From NCBI GenBank assembly GCA_016703895.1, contig JADJBE010000028.1, positions 1 through 34,296 on the forward strand: a stretch of DNA of 34,296 nucleotides, read 5' to 3'. The stretch comes from Pseudomonadota bacterium (GTDB lineage: Bacteria > Pseudomonadota > Gammaproteobacteria > Steroidobacterales > Steroidobacteraceae). The notes beneath the pieces were generated by a model. It made no database searches. It was not told the origin of the DNA and saw only the letters and a program-made list of their open reading frames with translations. This document shows positions 25,815 to 33,862 of this stretch, piece by piece (position 1 is the first letter of the stretch; each line of letters opens with the position of its first letter). The position numbers and the translations under genes are program-made.

Positions 25815-26996
25815 GTGACGCAGCCCTCCGCTCCACCCACAATCGTTGAAGCGCTTTACTCCTACGACATAGGGGGCGGCGAGCGTGTCGCCGCGGATGC
25901 GGCCCTGGGCTTCGCGCGGCGCGGCTACCGCGTGGTGTGCTTCGGCATGTATGGCAACGATGGTCCGCTGCGCCAGGAAATCGAAGCGGCAGGTATCCCT
26001 TGTTTCGACTACCAATACACCAGCCGCATGCGCCTCACCCGACGCTTTACCTACCCCCTTGAGTTAGCACGTTTCCTGAAGCGCGAGCACGTCGCGGGAC
26101 TCCATACTCACTATGGCGCCGCGCTCGACATTGGCGGGCGCGGCTGGCGGTTGGCGAGCGTGCCGAGAGTCGTCGTGACCGAGCACGCGTTGCATCAGTA
26201 CCAAGCGCGACCGAAATACCGTGCGACTACTGCACGCCTGCTGCACCGTGCGGACGCTATTACCGTGGTACACCCGGATCAAATTGAGTACTTCATCAAC
26301 GAAATGGGCGCGCCGCGCAGTCTGATGCATCACGTCGCCAATGGGGTCGTCGTGCCCGCCGAAACACCGCGGCGTGAACCCAGCGTGCGGCAGGAGTTTG
26401 GCGCGAACAACGACGACTTTCTCTTTATCGCCGTCGGCCGGCTCAATGAAACCAAGGACATTCCGACGCTGGTCGAAGCCTTCGGCATGCTGAGTAGCAA
26501 AACACAGCAGCCACTTCGACTGTGGCTGGTCGGGGATGGCGAAGACCGGCCGCGCATCGAGCAAACCATCGCGAACCTGCAACTCGGGAGCAGCGTTACC
26601 TTACTCGGCGCGCGCAGCGACGTCCTGAGGCTGTTGCCCGCAGCCGATGCACTCGTGATGAGTTCGTTGACCGAAGGTTTACCGATGGCATTGATCGAAG
26701 CCATGGCCAATCGGGTACCGTGCGTTGCCACCGCAGTGGGCGGCATCCCTAACTTGTTGCGCGACGGTGCGGGATTGACTGCGCCTGCTAGCAACCCTGC
26801 CGCATTGAGCGACGCGATGCTGCAACTCGTGATCGACCCAGCATTGCGGCAAACGATCGTGCAGCGTGCAGTTGCTCGCGTACGCGCCGATCACGACATC
26901 GAATCGACGATCACACAATACTTGGAGCTGCTCGGCCTACCGCCTAACTGGCCGCCGCCACCAGCCGCGAGCGGCTTCCGTCAACCGGTTGCGTAA
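25815..26996 (+). CDS. Glycosyltransferase family 4
   Basis: This GT-B glycosyltransferase has about 393 residues from the GTG at 25815, or 402 from a TTG at 25788; neither has a good ribosome-binding site. It shows YSYDIGGGERVAADAALGFARRG in the acceptor domain, VAVGRLNETKDIPTLVEAF at the domain junction, and the donor motif MSSLTEGLPMALIEAMANRVP (E-x7-E). Its 3' end overlaps the convergent acetyltransferase gene by 60 bases (26937-26996), so the two transcripts are partly antisense. The Pro-rich tail coincides with that overlap. It probably adds a residue to the same polysaccharide as its neighbours. Confidence 0.86.
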   Translation: MTQPSAPPTIVEALYSYDIGGGERVAADAALGFARRGYRVVCFGMYGNDGPLRQEIEAAGIPCFDYQYTSRMRLTRRFTYPLELARFLKREHVAGLHTHYGAALDIGGRGWRLASVPRVVVTEHALHQYQARPKYRATTARLLHRADAITVVHPDQIEYFINEMGAPRSLMHHVANGVVVPAETPRREPSVRQEFGANNDDFLFIAVGRLNETKDIPTLVEAFGMLSSKTQQPLRLWLVGDGEDRPRIEQTIANLQLGSSVTLLGARSDVLRLLPAADALVMSSLTEGLPMALIEAMANRVPCVATAVGGIPNLLRDGAGLTAPASNPAALSDAMLQLVIDPALRQTIVQRAVARVRADHDIESTITQYLELLGLPPNWPPPPAASGFRQPVA

Positions 26997-28025
26997 GGCC
27001 ATGTCACGTGACGACTGGGCAAGCTTCAACTTGTAAGGCGTCGCTTCCGCCAGAAAGTCGAACGCATCGAAACCTGCTGCCAGATAGTGATCGATAGCAG
27101 TAGCCAACACCGAATACCCAGGCTGTGCGCGAGCGCCCAGCAGACTGTAGTCGTAGCCACACTGATAGAAGGCGATACGGTTCCGATAGCAAAATAGATA
27201 CAGATGCCCGACAGGAGTCTGCCCCGCTGTAACAGTGAGCAACTGGGCAAATCCACTGGCGAAACCGCGGCGGACCAGGTCCTGATGGAACCTGAGAAAG
27301 AACTCGTTCTGAAAACTGCTGCGCGCACCGCGGCCCTGATGACGCTGCTTGTTCAAGCTTGCAATGCAAGAAAGCGTCTGAAGCGCTGAGTTGATGTTCG
27401 CCGCCAATTCGACCTTCAGCGGTCCGTATTTCTCGCTATATCCCAGCCGCGCCGAGCGCACCGCGTACCGCGCCTTCTTGTTGAGCGTTTCCATATAGGA
27501 CTTGCCAGCAGTTCGGATCGCGGCCAGATCAACGTACGGGGCCGCCATGCGATAGTCGCTGACAATCAGACCTGTCGACTGCGCAAATCGCAGGTAGTCC
27601 TCAGGAGAATCGATTCCGTCAAAATGAAACTCATCCACCTCTGGACGCGATTCAGCCAGGTACTCAATCGCCGCAGGAATTGCGACTCCCTCATAACCAC
27701 GCCTGACAAGAAAGCCATTCTGTTCAATGAATACCGTGTCTTGCTCGTTGCTGCCGGTTGCATGGAGGCTTGCGGACGCGCGAGTCAGAGGCCACGTTCC
27801 CGATCGACCAAGACCCAGTACGCCGAGCGCGATGAGCACATCTCCGTGGTGAACGGTGACCTTGTAGAGCGGTTGATCCAACGGCAAGTTGGCTAACCAC
27901 GCGGCTTGCCACAAACTCGACCGAAATGCCGAGGAATCGCAGTGCGGCTCCAGCTCTTCCCACGCAGCGAGTAGGGAATGACGCTCTGTCGCATCCATTG
28001 AAGCGCCAGACGCGTTCAACTTCAT
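26937..28025 (-). CDS. GNAT-type acyltransferase (BioF2/CelD-like)
   Basis: This 362-residue protein resembles the large two-GNAT-domain acetyltransferases (CelD/BcsL, FemAB-related) found in polysaccharide clusters. Visible features are WLANLPLDQPLYKVTVHHGD in the first half, NKKARYAVRSARLGY at the junction, and VGHLYLFCYRNRIAFYQCGYD with AIDHYLAAGFDAFDFL in the catalytic second half. The ATG at 28025 lies seven bases after the stop of the polymerase gene, so it is the last gene of the epimerase-GT2-polymerase-acetyltransferase operon. It likely acetylates or otherwise acylates the glycan or its precursor. The exact acceptor cannot be inferred. Confidence 0.78.
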   Translation of the reverse strand: MKLNASGASMDATERHSLLAAWEELEPHCDSSAFRSSLWQAAWLANLPLDQPLYKVTVHHGDVLIALGVLGLGRSGTWPLTRASASLHATGSNEQDTVFIEQNGFLVRRGYEGVAIPAAIEYLAESRPEVDEFHFDGIDSPEDYLRFAQSTGLIVSDYRMAAPYVDLAAIRTAGKSYMETLNKKARYAVRSARLGYSEKYGPLKVELAANINSALQTLSCIASLNKQRHQGRGARSSFQNEFFLRFHQDLVRRGFASGFAQLLTVTAGQTPVGHLYLFCYRNRIAFYQCGYDYSLLGARAQPGYSVLATAIDHYLAAGFDAFDFLAEATPYKLKLAQSSRDMALRNRLTEAARGWWRRPVRR

Positions 28026-28032
28026 CCGCGAA

Positions 28033-29400
28033 TCAACGATAGCCGCGAACGCGATTGCGCGCGTCTGACTCGACATCGAGCTTCTCGGTCGGATCCAACA
28101 AAATGACCGCTGCGATGATGCCAAGCACCGAATAGAGCAGATAGGAATATCCCTGCGACAGGAAAAACCCAGCGACAAAACTAGCAACCAGCGACGCGCG
28201 TAGCGCATAAAGCAGCACGCCTGCGCGCCCTGCAACCTGACAGTGCAGAGACGCAACTTGCTTGCGTGTTGCAGCGATTTTCTGGCCCAAGCCACGCCAA
28301 GCTAGCCAATATAACCGCAAGAACAAGATGGCGCCGAGCACACCGAGTTCGGTCGTGATCTGCACCACACTGTTGTGCGCAGTCTTGAATCTGCCGCCGA
28401 GTTGCAAATCGAGCGCAGAAGATGAGCCGACACCGAAGCCAATAGGTCGTTTCGCGACCGCCGTCAAATTGCGGCGCCAAATGAATGTTCGACCAACACT
28501 TTCTTCCTGCATGTTGTAGTCAGATTGCAGATCGAGCATCGAAGCAAAGCGCTCGCGCGCGCTCGCTGGCAGCATTGGCCAACTGGCAACAGCGACCGCA
28601 ACCGCCGCCATCACCCAGACGATTGCTTGTGCAGCGCGACCCATCGAACCCGTCTTGGCACTAACTGCTGCTGGGCGTAGCCAGAATACCGCAATGATCC
28701 CGGCGATAAGTCCTAGCAGCCCACCACGCGACTCAGTAATGAGCGCAGCGACCAGCACTGCCGCCGCCATACCCGCGAACACGACCCGTCGAAAGCCCCG
28801 ACCATCCAGAGCCAGCGCGAGTACCAAAGGAAACGTGGTCACCAACACATAGGCGAGGTCGTTCGTATCGTAGGTACCGCTCGCCTCAGCGCGCGCACCG
28901 TCGTAACTGACAATGGCAGCAATACCAAGCAGCGTGGCGCTGACGCACAAACTAACAATAAGTGTTTCCGCCACAGCCCAGTTTCGAACCACCTTGAATA
29001 ACAAGACGAACATCACACCGATGACGATCAATCCGTTGGTCACAAAGGCCAGGCTGTTGGATTGCCAAATTGACCAAATACCACTCGCAGCGGCGATGGC
29101 GAAAAACCAAAAGGCAGTCCTGGCAATGGGCGATTTGAAAATCTCTGAATCTGCGAGGTACTTGCGCCCAATTAGTGCGCTGGCAAGAAACAGGCCGAGC
29201 GCCAGCTTCGCGGGTTGCAAGCGATCGAGTCCGGGGACCAGCTCGGCAAATCGACCCACCACAACCAGAATCGCCAGACACGCCGCGTAGGCGACGAAAG
29301 GCACTGCCGCCAACAGATCGGGCGCGCCGCGCTTGCGTGGCAGACGCGTGTTTGGTCTGGGCTGGCTGCCGCGCGACGCTGTCTGGGCGACTGGCGGCAT
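28033..29400 (-). CDS. O-antigen ligase / Wzy-type polymerase family membrane protein
   Basis: This 455-residue inner-membrane protein has about ten or more hydrophobic helices after a basic N-terminus (residues 1-30). The hallmark Wzy_C region includes ITESRGGLLGLIAGI and a large periplasmic loop (about 270-350) with RTFIWRRNLTAVAKRPIGFGVGSSS and the conserved HNSVVQITTELGVLGAILFL. The family either polymerises lipid-linked repeat units or ligates glycans; the cluster favours an exopolysaccharide polymerase. The ATG at 29400 follows the TAG of the glycosyltransferase gene by one base (TAGTATG), indicating tight operon coupling. Confidence 0.87.
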   Translation of the reverse strand: MPPVAQTASRGSQPRPNTRLPRKRGAPDLLAAVPFVAYAACLAILVVVGRFAELVPGLDRLQPAKLALGLFLASALIGRKYLADSEIFKSPIARTAFWFFAIAAASGIWSIWQSNSLAFVTNGLIVIGVMFVLLFKVVRNWAVAETLIVSLCVSATLLGIAAIVSYDGARAEASGTYDTNDLAYVLVTTFPLVLALALDGRGFRRVVFAGMAAAVLVAALITESRGGLLGLIAGIIAVFWLRPAAVSAKTGSMGRAAQAIVWVMAAVAVAVASWPMLPASARERFASMLDLQSDYNMQEESVGRTFIWRRNLTAVAKRPIGFGVGSSSALDLQLGGRFKTAHNSVVQITTELGVLGAILFLRLYWLAWRGLGQKIAATRKQVASLHCQVAGRAGVLLYALRASLVASFVAGFFLSQGYSYLLYSVLGIIAAVILLDPTEKLDVESDARNRVRGYR

Positions 29401-29401
29401 A

Positions 29402-30563
29402 CTACCTACTCTCCGGACCCTGCAACTGCGGCCGCCACACGTCCCAACGGCCGCGCAATGCGCGCCATACAGCAACCACGGGCGCGCTCAGGAGCAACAA
29501 AATCCAGCCCACGTCTCTGAGCAGCTGGCGGACACGCCCCACGCCCAACAGCGCCAATGCCGCAACTAACATCAATGGCACCAGCGCCAATGCGAGGAGT
29601 GCAAAGTAACCAGCCGCGAATAACGCAGTGGACACGCCGACGACCACCGTAGCGGCAAGAAAAGGCGTCGCTATCCGTAACAGCTTGTGGAACACAAACT
29701 GCAACCAGACGGGGTTGCGCCACGGCAGCAGCACCGCAGGCTCGCGGGCGACAAACTGCAACATGCCAGTGAGGGTCCGGACTTTCCGCTGAAACTCCTG
29801 AGCACGTGTGAATACGCGTGAATCGAGCGCCCGCGCCGATTCACAAAACCCGACACGCTTGCCCGCGAGTATGATCCGCATCGGAACAAACAGATCGTCA
29901 CAGATAGCCCCTGGTGGCAGCGGCTGCCAAAGGTCACGCCGGATGGCATAGATCGCGCCAGTAACAGCACAGATGCTATGCATGTTGGCGTGTGCACGCC
30001 GGACCGCAAGTTCAAAATTCCAAAGGCGGCCCAGCACGGCGTCCCGTTCGCGCGGCGACTCGCTCAGCGACAGCGACCCACTGACGCCCCCAAATTCTTT
30101 GTTGTTATGCAGGAAACCAGCCAGTGCGGCAATCGAATTGCCCAGCAACCTCGGTTGCGTATCAGCGAATACAAGGTGCGGCGCGCTCGCGGCCCTGACA
30201 CCGGCGTTCAAGGCGCAGGCTTTTCCGCCTTGCGCGTCTCCCGCCACGATCTGCACACGCTGTTTAAGAGGAACCCGCTGATACTCCGCCAAGGGGTGGA
30301 TAGCGGCCGAATCGACTGCAATGATGATCTCAAGGTGTTCGGACGAATAGCCTTGAGCAAACAGCTCCGCGACTTGTTTGGTCACCATCGACGGCGACTC
30401 GCGCGTGGCAAGAACCACTGACACTGGCTGGTCCAGTGTCAAACTTTCCGGCCACTGGTTGGCGCCGACCGAGTACGACGCTGGCAAGTGGATAGATAAA
30501 CCAGCCGAACACCAAGACGGCCAGGGCCACCGCCGATATTGATAGCGCTATCGCTACGGTCAA
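29402..30563 (-). CDS. Membrane glycosyltransferase family 2, one apparent frameshift
   Basis: The start is a TTG at 30563 that overlaps the TGA of the upstream epimerase (TTGA). It gives an N-terminal membrane helix (VAIALSISAVALAVLVFGWF). The frame must then shift by one base at about 30441-30447 (AAAGTTT on the minus strand) to enter the GT-A domain. That domain has QPVSVVLATRES, GGKACALNAG, VFADTQ (DxD-like), CDDLFVP and QEFQRKVRTLTG. Two or three C-terminal membrane helices follow, making about 386 residues. This is the topology of processive or inner-membrane GT2 enzymes that extend a lipid-linked glycan. The downstream part alone could start at a TTG at 30487, but would lack the first helix. 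A perfect hairpin abuts the shift site. Confidence 0.8.
30419..30441. repeat. Perfect 9-bp inverted repeat at the GT2 frame break
   Basis: TGACACTGG (30419-30427) and CCAGTGTCA (30433-30441) are exact reverse complements separated by five bases. In the minus-strand mRNA the stem begins directly at the TTT of the apparent frameshift. Confidence 0.85.
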
Positions 30564-31609
30564 GACTGACCCACCGGCTGCGTACCGGTAGGTGCCGCCT
30601 GCCAGGACGCAGGCGGAATTCTCCACACCGGGCGCAATTTTCGGCCTTCGCCCCGGTACCAAGTAACCATTGCTCGAATACCGTGCTGCAAACTATACGG
30701 CGCAACAAATCCACCACTGAATACGGCGGCCGAGTTAAACACTGTACGGCTCTCGGCAAATTTGCGAATCCGGAATCCCGACACCGGGAAATTCCGACCG
30801 AGTAAGCGGCCCAATAGGTCCAGGGGTGAAATCAAGGCAATCGCCAGACCGAGCGGGATGCGCAAACGGGCTGGGCGCAGCCCCAACGCCGTCGAGATTT
30901 CATCCGCAATCTCGCGTGAAGACATATCGGGCTTATCGGCATAGTTAAACAGCTGCAACCCTGCTAGGCCTCGCGCCCAGTGAAAAAGCATTGCTGCAAC
31001 CAGGTTGTCGACGTAGCACATGCTCTTGCGATTTTCGCCGGATCCGACCTGCAAGAAACGGCGCGAATGGAGCTGGCGAATCAGTGCGTACATGTTGGCA
31101 AAGTTATGCGCGCCGAATACGACTGCTGGACGAAACACCAGAGCCCGCCGGCTCGGGTTCCCGGCGGCCCATTCGCCTAATGCTTTTTCTGCTGCCAGCT
31201 TCGATGCGCCGTAAGGCAAGATCGGAAAAGCAGGGCTGGTTTCCTTGGGGTCCACGGCGCTTTGGCCATAAACCGCCACCGACGATGTGAAACACAGGTC
31301 GCTGACGCCCTGCTCGTCCATGACCTGCAACAAAACGCGCGTGCCATTCTCGTTGACGTCGAAGTAGGTAGGCAGATCAATGCCGGTATCGTGATGCGCC
31401 GCGGCCAAATGAAAAACCGCCTGACAGCCCTTCATCGCTTCGCGCACAAGTTCGATGTCACGCACATCGCCAAGCAGTGAACGCTTGAACGGTGCCGACC
31501 ATTCGGGCGGGCACAGGTCCAGGTTGACCAGCTCGTGACCATCCGTGCCCAATTGTTGCACCAGGCACCGACCGATGAAGCCGGAACCCCCTGTGACTAA
31601 GATCCTCAT
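30560..31609 (-). CDS. NAD-dependent epimerase/dehydratase
   Basis: This 349-residue extended SDR acts on nucleotide sugars. The NAD loop GGSGFIG is at 7-13, with FHLAAAHHD, active-site TSSVAVYG and YGASK (Tyr-x3-Lys). It then has FRPAVVFGAHNFANMYALIRQL and the substrate-domain stretch GSGENRKSMCYVDNLVAAM. It resembles UDP-glucose/UDP-GlcNAc 4-epimerase-like proteins of polysaccharide clusters, but the substrate is not determinable and it is clearly distinct from galE at 18242. It heads a four-gene minus-strand operon (epimerase, GT2, polymerase, acyltransferase) and its stop overlaps the next start. Confidence 0.87.
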   Translation of the reverse strand: MRILVTGGSGFIGRCLVQQLGTDGHELVNLDLCPPEWSAPFKRSLLGDVRDIELVREAMKGCQAVFHLAAAHHDTGIDLPTYFDVNENGTRVLLQVMDEQGVSDLCFTSSVAVYGQSAVDPKETSPAFPILPYGASKLAAEKALGEWAAGNPSRRALVFRPAVVFGAHNFANMYALIRQLHSRRFLQVGSGENRKSMCYVDNLVAAMLFHWARGLAGLQLFNYADKPDMSSREIADEISTALGLRPARLRIPLGLAIALISPLDLLGRLLGRNFPVSGFRIRKFAESRTVFNSAAVFSGGFVAPYSLQHGIRAMVTWYRGEGRKLRPVWRIPPASWQAAPTGTQPVGQS

Positions 31610-31896
31610 TACCCAGCAACTGTAACTGATTGAAGGCGCAAAAGTAGGCCGGAAAACTGTAAGATTTCGTCATCGCAGCGCAAAAGGCGGACCGCTGCGC
31701 AATTGACCCTCTACGATATGGTTACTGCCAGTCGAGTCACGCTTCCAAGCACACGCGATAAGACAGAATATGACCGTTGTGAGCCATGAATTCTCGCGGC
31801 AGGCGTCGCTACCTCGCTACACTTGCTCACGTTAACGAAATGCGGCACCGCGTTACCGCTGCCGGATGTACCTAGGTCATTGCAGGGAATGCGATT
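31610..31896. promoter_or_regulatory. Divergent intergenic region with an inverted repeat
   Basis: This 287-base spacer between divergent polysaccharide genes holds no convincing gene. CGCAGCG (31674-31680) and CGCTGCG (31693-31699) form an inverted repeat with a 12-base loop, 65 bases upstream of the epimerase start. It could be an operator. I found no clear sigma-70 or sigma-54 promoter. Confidence 0.4.
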
Positions 31897-32613
31897 TTGA
31901 GCATCATTCAGTGGAGCCGTCGTCGCGAAACGCCGTTGCAGCGCGCGGTATTCGCCATACTCAAAGGGGCCAGTTCCGGCAATCTGCCGGTCGTGCCGGG
32001 TTTGCACCACGCATTGCTGGGTGAACGCCGATTCCGTCGCCAAGTACTGGCGCGTGTCTGGTCCAAGATCTACCACGAGCCGCTGCTGCGCCTAGCCTGT
32101 CACCGCTGCGGCAGTGGTTTACAGCTGTTGGAGGAACAGCCGAAGCTACTCGGCAACTTGCACGTTGAGCTGGGCGATAACGTCTGCTTGGCGGGCAATC
32201 AGACCTGGATCGCTGCCGGCAACCCTACTGAGAAGCAACTATTGGTCGGTGACTCCAGTTACTTGGGTTACGGCGTTGTGGTATCGGTGGGCAATCGCGT
32301 GGAAATTGGCAAACATGTACTGGTGGCTGATCGCGTGCGATTCAGTGGCTCCGACGGTCACCCCCTCGACCCGCTGGCAAGAGCACGCGGTGAACCCGCT
32401 GACGACAGCAACATCGGCAAGATATTGGTTGGCGACTATGCGTGGATCGGTGCGCATGCAATCGTTTTAAAGGGCTTGACGATTGGCCGAGGCGCGATTG
32501 TCGCATCTGGATCGGTTGTGACCAAAGACGTGCCAGAGTTGACTATCGTGGGTGGCAATCCTGCCAAACCAATTGGCATGGTGCCAACGCCTCCCGATTG
32601 GATCCAGCGCTAG
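31897..32613 (+). CDS. Left-handed beta-helix (hexapeptide) acyltransferase
   Basis: This 238-residue protein has an N-terminal helical part (1-70) and hexapeptide repeats from about 80 to 225 (IGKHVLVADRVRF, VGDYAWIGAHAIVLKGLTIGRGAIVASGSVVTKDVP). It ends in GGNPAKPI, as in the maltose/galactoside and colanic-acid acetyltransferase group. His in SDGHPLDP is the likely catalytic residue. Such enzymes work as trimers and transfer acetyl from acetyl-CoA to a sugar hydroxyl. The start is TTG, because the nearby ATG at 31889 is followed at once by a stop. It probably O-acetylates the polysaccharide made by the neighbouring genes. Confidence 0.85.
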   Translation: MSIIQWSRRRETPLQRAVFAILKGASSGNLPVVPGLHHALLGERRFRRQVLARVWSKIYHEPLLRLACHRCGSGLQLLEEQPKLLGNLHVELGDNVCLAGNQTWIAAGNPTEKQLLVGDSSYLGYGVVVSVGNRVEIGKHVLVADRVRFSGSDGHPLDPLARARGEPADDSNIGKILVGDYAWIGAHAIVLKGLTIGRGAIVASGSVVTKDVPELTIVGGNPAKPIGMVPTPPDWIQR

Positions 32614-32821
32614 CGCTTGAGGGAATCATCGCCAAATTGTGCGTGTCGCCGCCATGCATCCCGCACCTTGGCGGCCGTTCATTTCACACTGAGTGCAATG
32701 CGACCAGGTTCGCAAGCCCGGACCAAAGTACTGTCAGAATTTGCTGCTACGACTTAGGCTCTACCATTATCGGTCAATTTGCCCGAGGCGGAAGACACGC
32801 TGTGCATTCGTTTGACATGTC
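32614..32821. other. Intergenic spacer before the deacetylase gene
   Basis: These 208 bases hold no gene I can support. A plus-strand open frame across it is out of phase with the acyltransferase and has no recognisable protein. No terminator or promoter is evident. Confidence 0.4.
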
Positions 32822-33862
32822 ATGAAGCGCGACTTTATCGGTTACCTCGCAGTTCATTCAGGGGTGGCCAAGGTATTGCGTAGCATTTGGCACGACCAAC
32901 TTACTGTGCTCGCCTACCACCGCATTGGCGGGACGGCGTCGACATTCGACGCGCTATTTGATGACTCACTTTATTCCTGCACCCAGCAGGCGCTGGAACA
33001 GCAATTGCTGATGCTCAAGCGGGTCCGGACCATCGTCACCCTGAACGATGTCTGCGATGCCTTGGATGGCAAGCTAAAGCTACCCCCGCGCGCTGCGCTC
33101 GTCACCTTCGACGATGCGACGCAGGACCACTACACACGTGCGTTTCCCGTGTTGCGGCGTCATCAGATCAACGGTCTCTTCTTCGTCAGCACGCGTTCGC
33201 TCACCGAGCGAACCGTCGAATGGTGGAACCTGCTCACCATCGCCATCAAACGCGCCGCCGCCGGGACCTACGATCTGGGCGAGCTCGGCGGAATCGTGAC
33301 GCTCCACGATGCGGCGAGCCGCGTTGCGGTGGCGCGTAGTGTGAGCGACAAGATCAAATCACAATCGGTGCGTGGTGACGCCTTGCCGCTGGTCCAAGAC
33401 ATCGCTGCGCGACTGGCTATTGCCCTCCCCGCTATCGAGCAGCAATCGGATGGCGTCATCACTCCTGTTCAGCTCATTGAGATGCAAAGCGCGGGCATGA
33501 CCATTGGTAGCCATTCGCACTCGCATGCATTTCTTAACCGTTTGCGTCCGCAGGAGCAGTTGCAAGAACTGCAGCAATCGAAAGCCATCCTGGAGAATCT
33601 GCTGCAAGTTCCAGTTAGATCGATCGCCTATCCATATGGCCAAGCGACGGACTACGATCAGCACAGTCGTGACGCAGCGAAACTCGCGGGCTATGACTGC
33701 GCATTCAACCTTTTGAAACGGCGCCTGGTCGACCCCAGCAAAGTGGATCGCTACGACATCGACCGGTTCCCAGTACCGGCGCAAGCGGGACTTTCGGTTC
33801 GAGGCGTCCATCTCCGGCATCACGGTGTCATAGCTCTGCCGGAGCTTGAAGCTACAGATTGA
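32822..33862 (+). CDS. Polysaccharide deacetylase family protein (NodB homology)
   Basis: This 346-residue protein has the NodB fold. Motif 1 reads VTFDDA (94-99), where TFDDG is usual; Asp97 and Asp98 are kept. Motif 2 is HSHSH (231-235), the zinc-binding His pair. YPYG lies further on. It has LAYHRI near the N-terminus, common to deacetylases of exopolysaccharide and exosortase loci, and no signal peptide. It would remove N- or O-acetyl groups from a sugar polymer or lipid-linked precursor, opposing the acyltransferase upstream. An insertion between motifs 1 and 2 (about 125-215) is longer than in minimal deacetylases. The 3' end overlaps the convergent gene by 11 bases. Confidence 0.87.
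   Translation: MKRDFIGYLAVHSGVAKVLRSIWHDQLTVLAYHRIGGTASTFDALFDDSLYSCTQQALEQQLLMLKRVRTIVTLNDVCDALDGKLKLPPRAALVTFDDATQDHYTRAFPVLRRHQINGLFFVSTRSLTERTVEWWNLLTIAIKRAAAGTYDLGELGGIVTLHDAASRVAVARSVSDKIKSQSVRGDALPLVQDIAARLAIALPAIEQQSDGVITPVQLIEMQSAGMTIGSHSHSHAFLNRLRPQEQLQELQQSKAILENLLQVPVRSIAYPYGQATDYDQHSRDAAKLAGYDCAFNLLKRRLVDPSKVDRYDIDRFPVPAQAGLSVRGVHLRHHGVIALPELEATD

Noticed and set aside
27360..27370. TGCAATGCAAG, similar to the candidate PhaR operator
   Set aside because: It is inside the coding region of the GNAT-like gene, far from any PHA gene, and lacks the AAAA extension.
31711..32076. Minus-strand open frame of 121 codons before the acyltransferase
   Set aside because: It overlaps the acyltransferase N-terminus antisense and crosses the presumed promoter region, with no recognisable domain.
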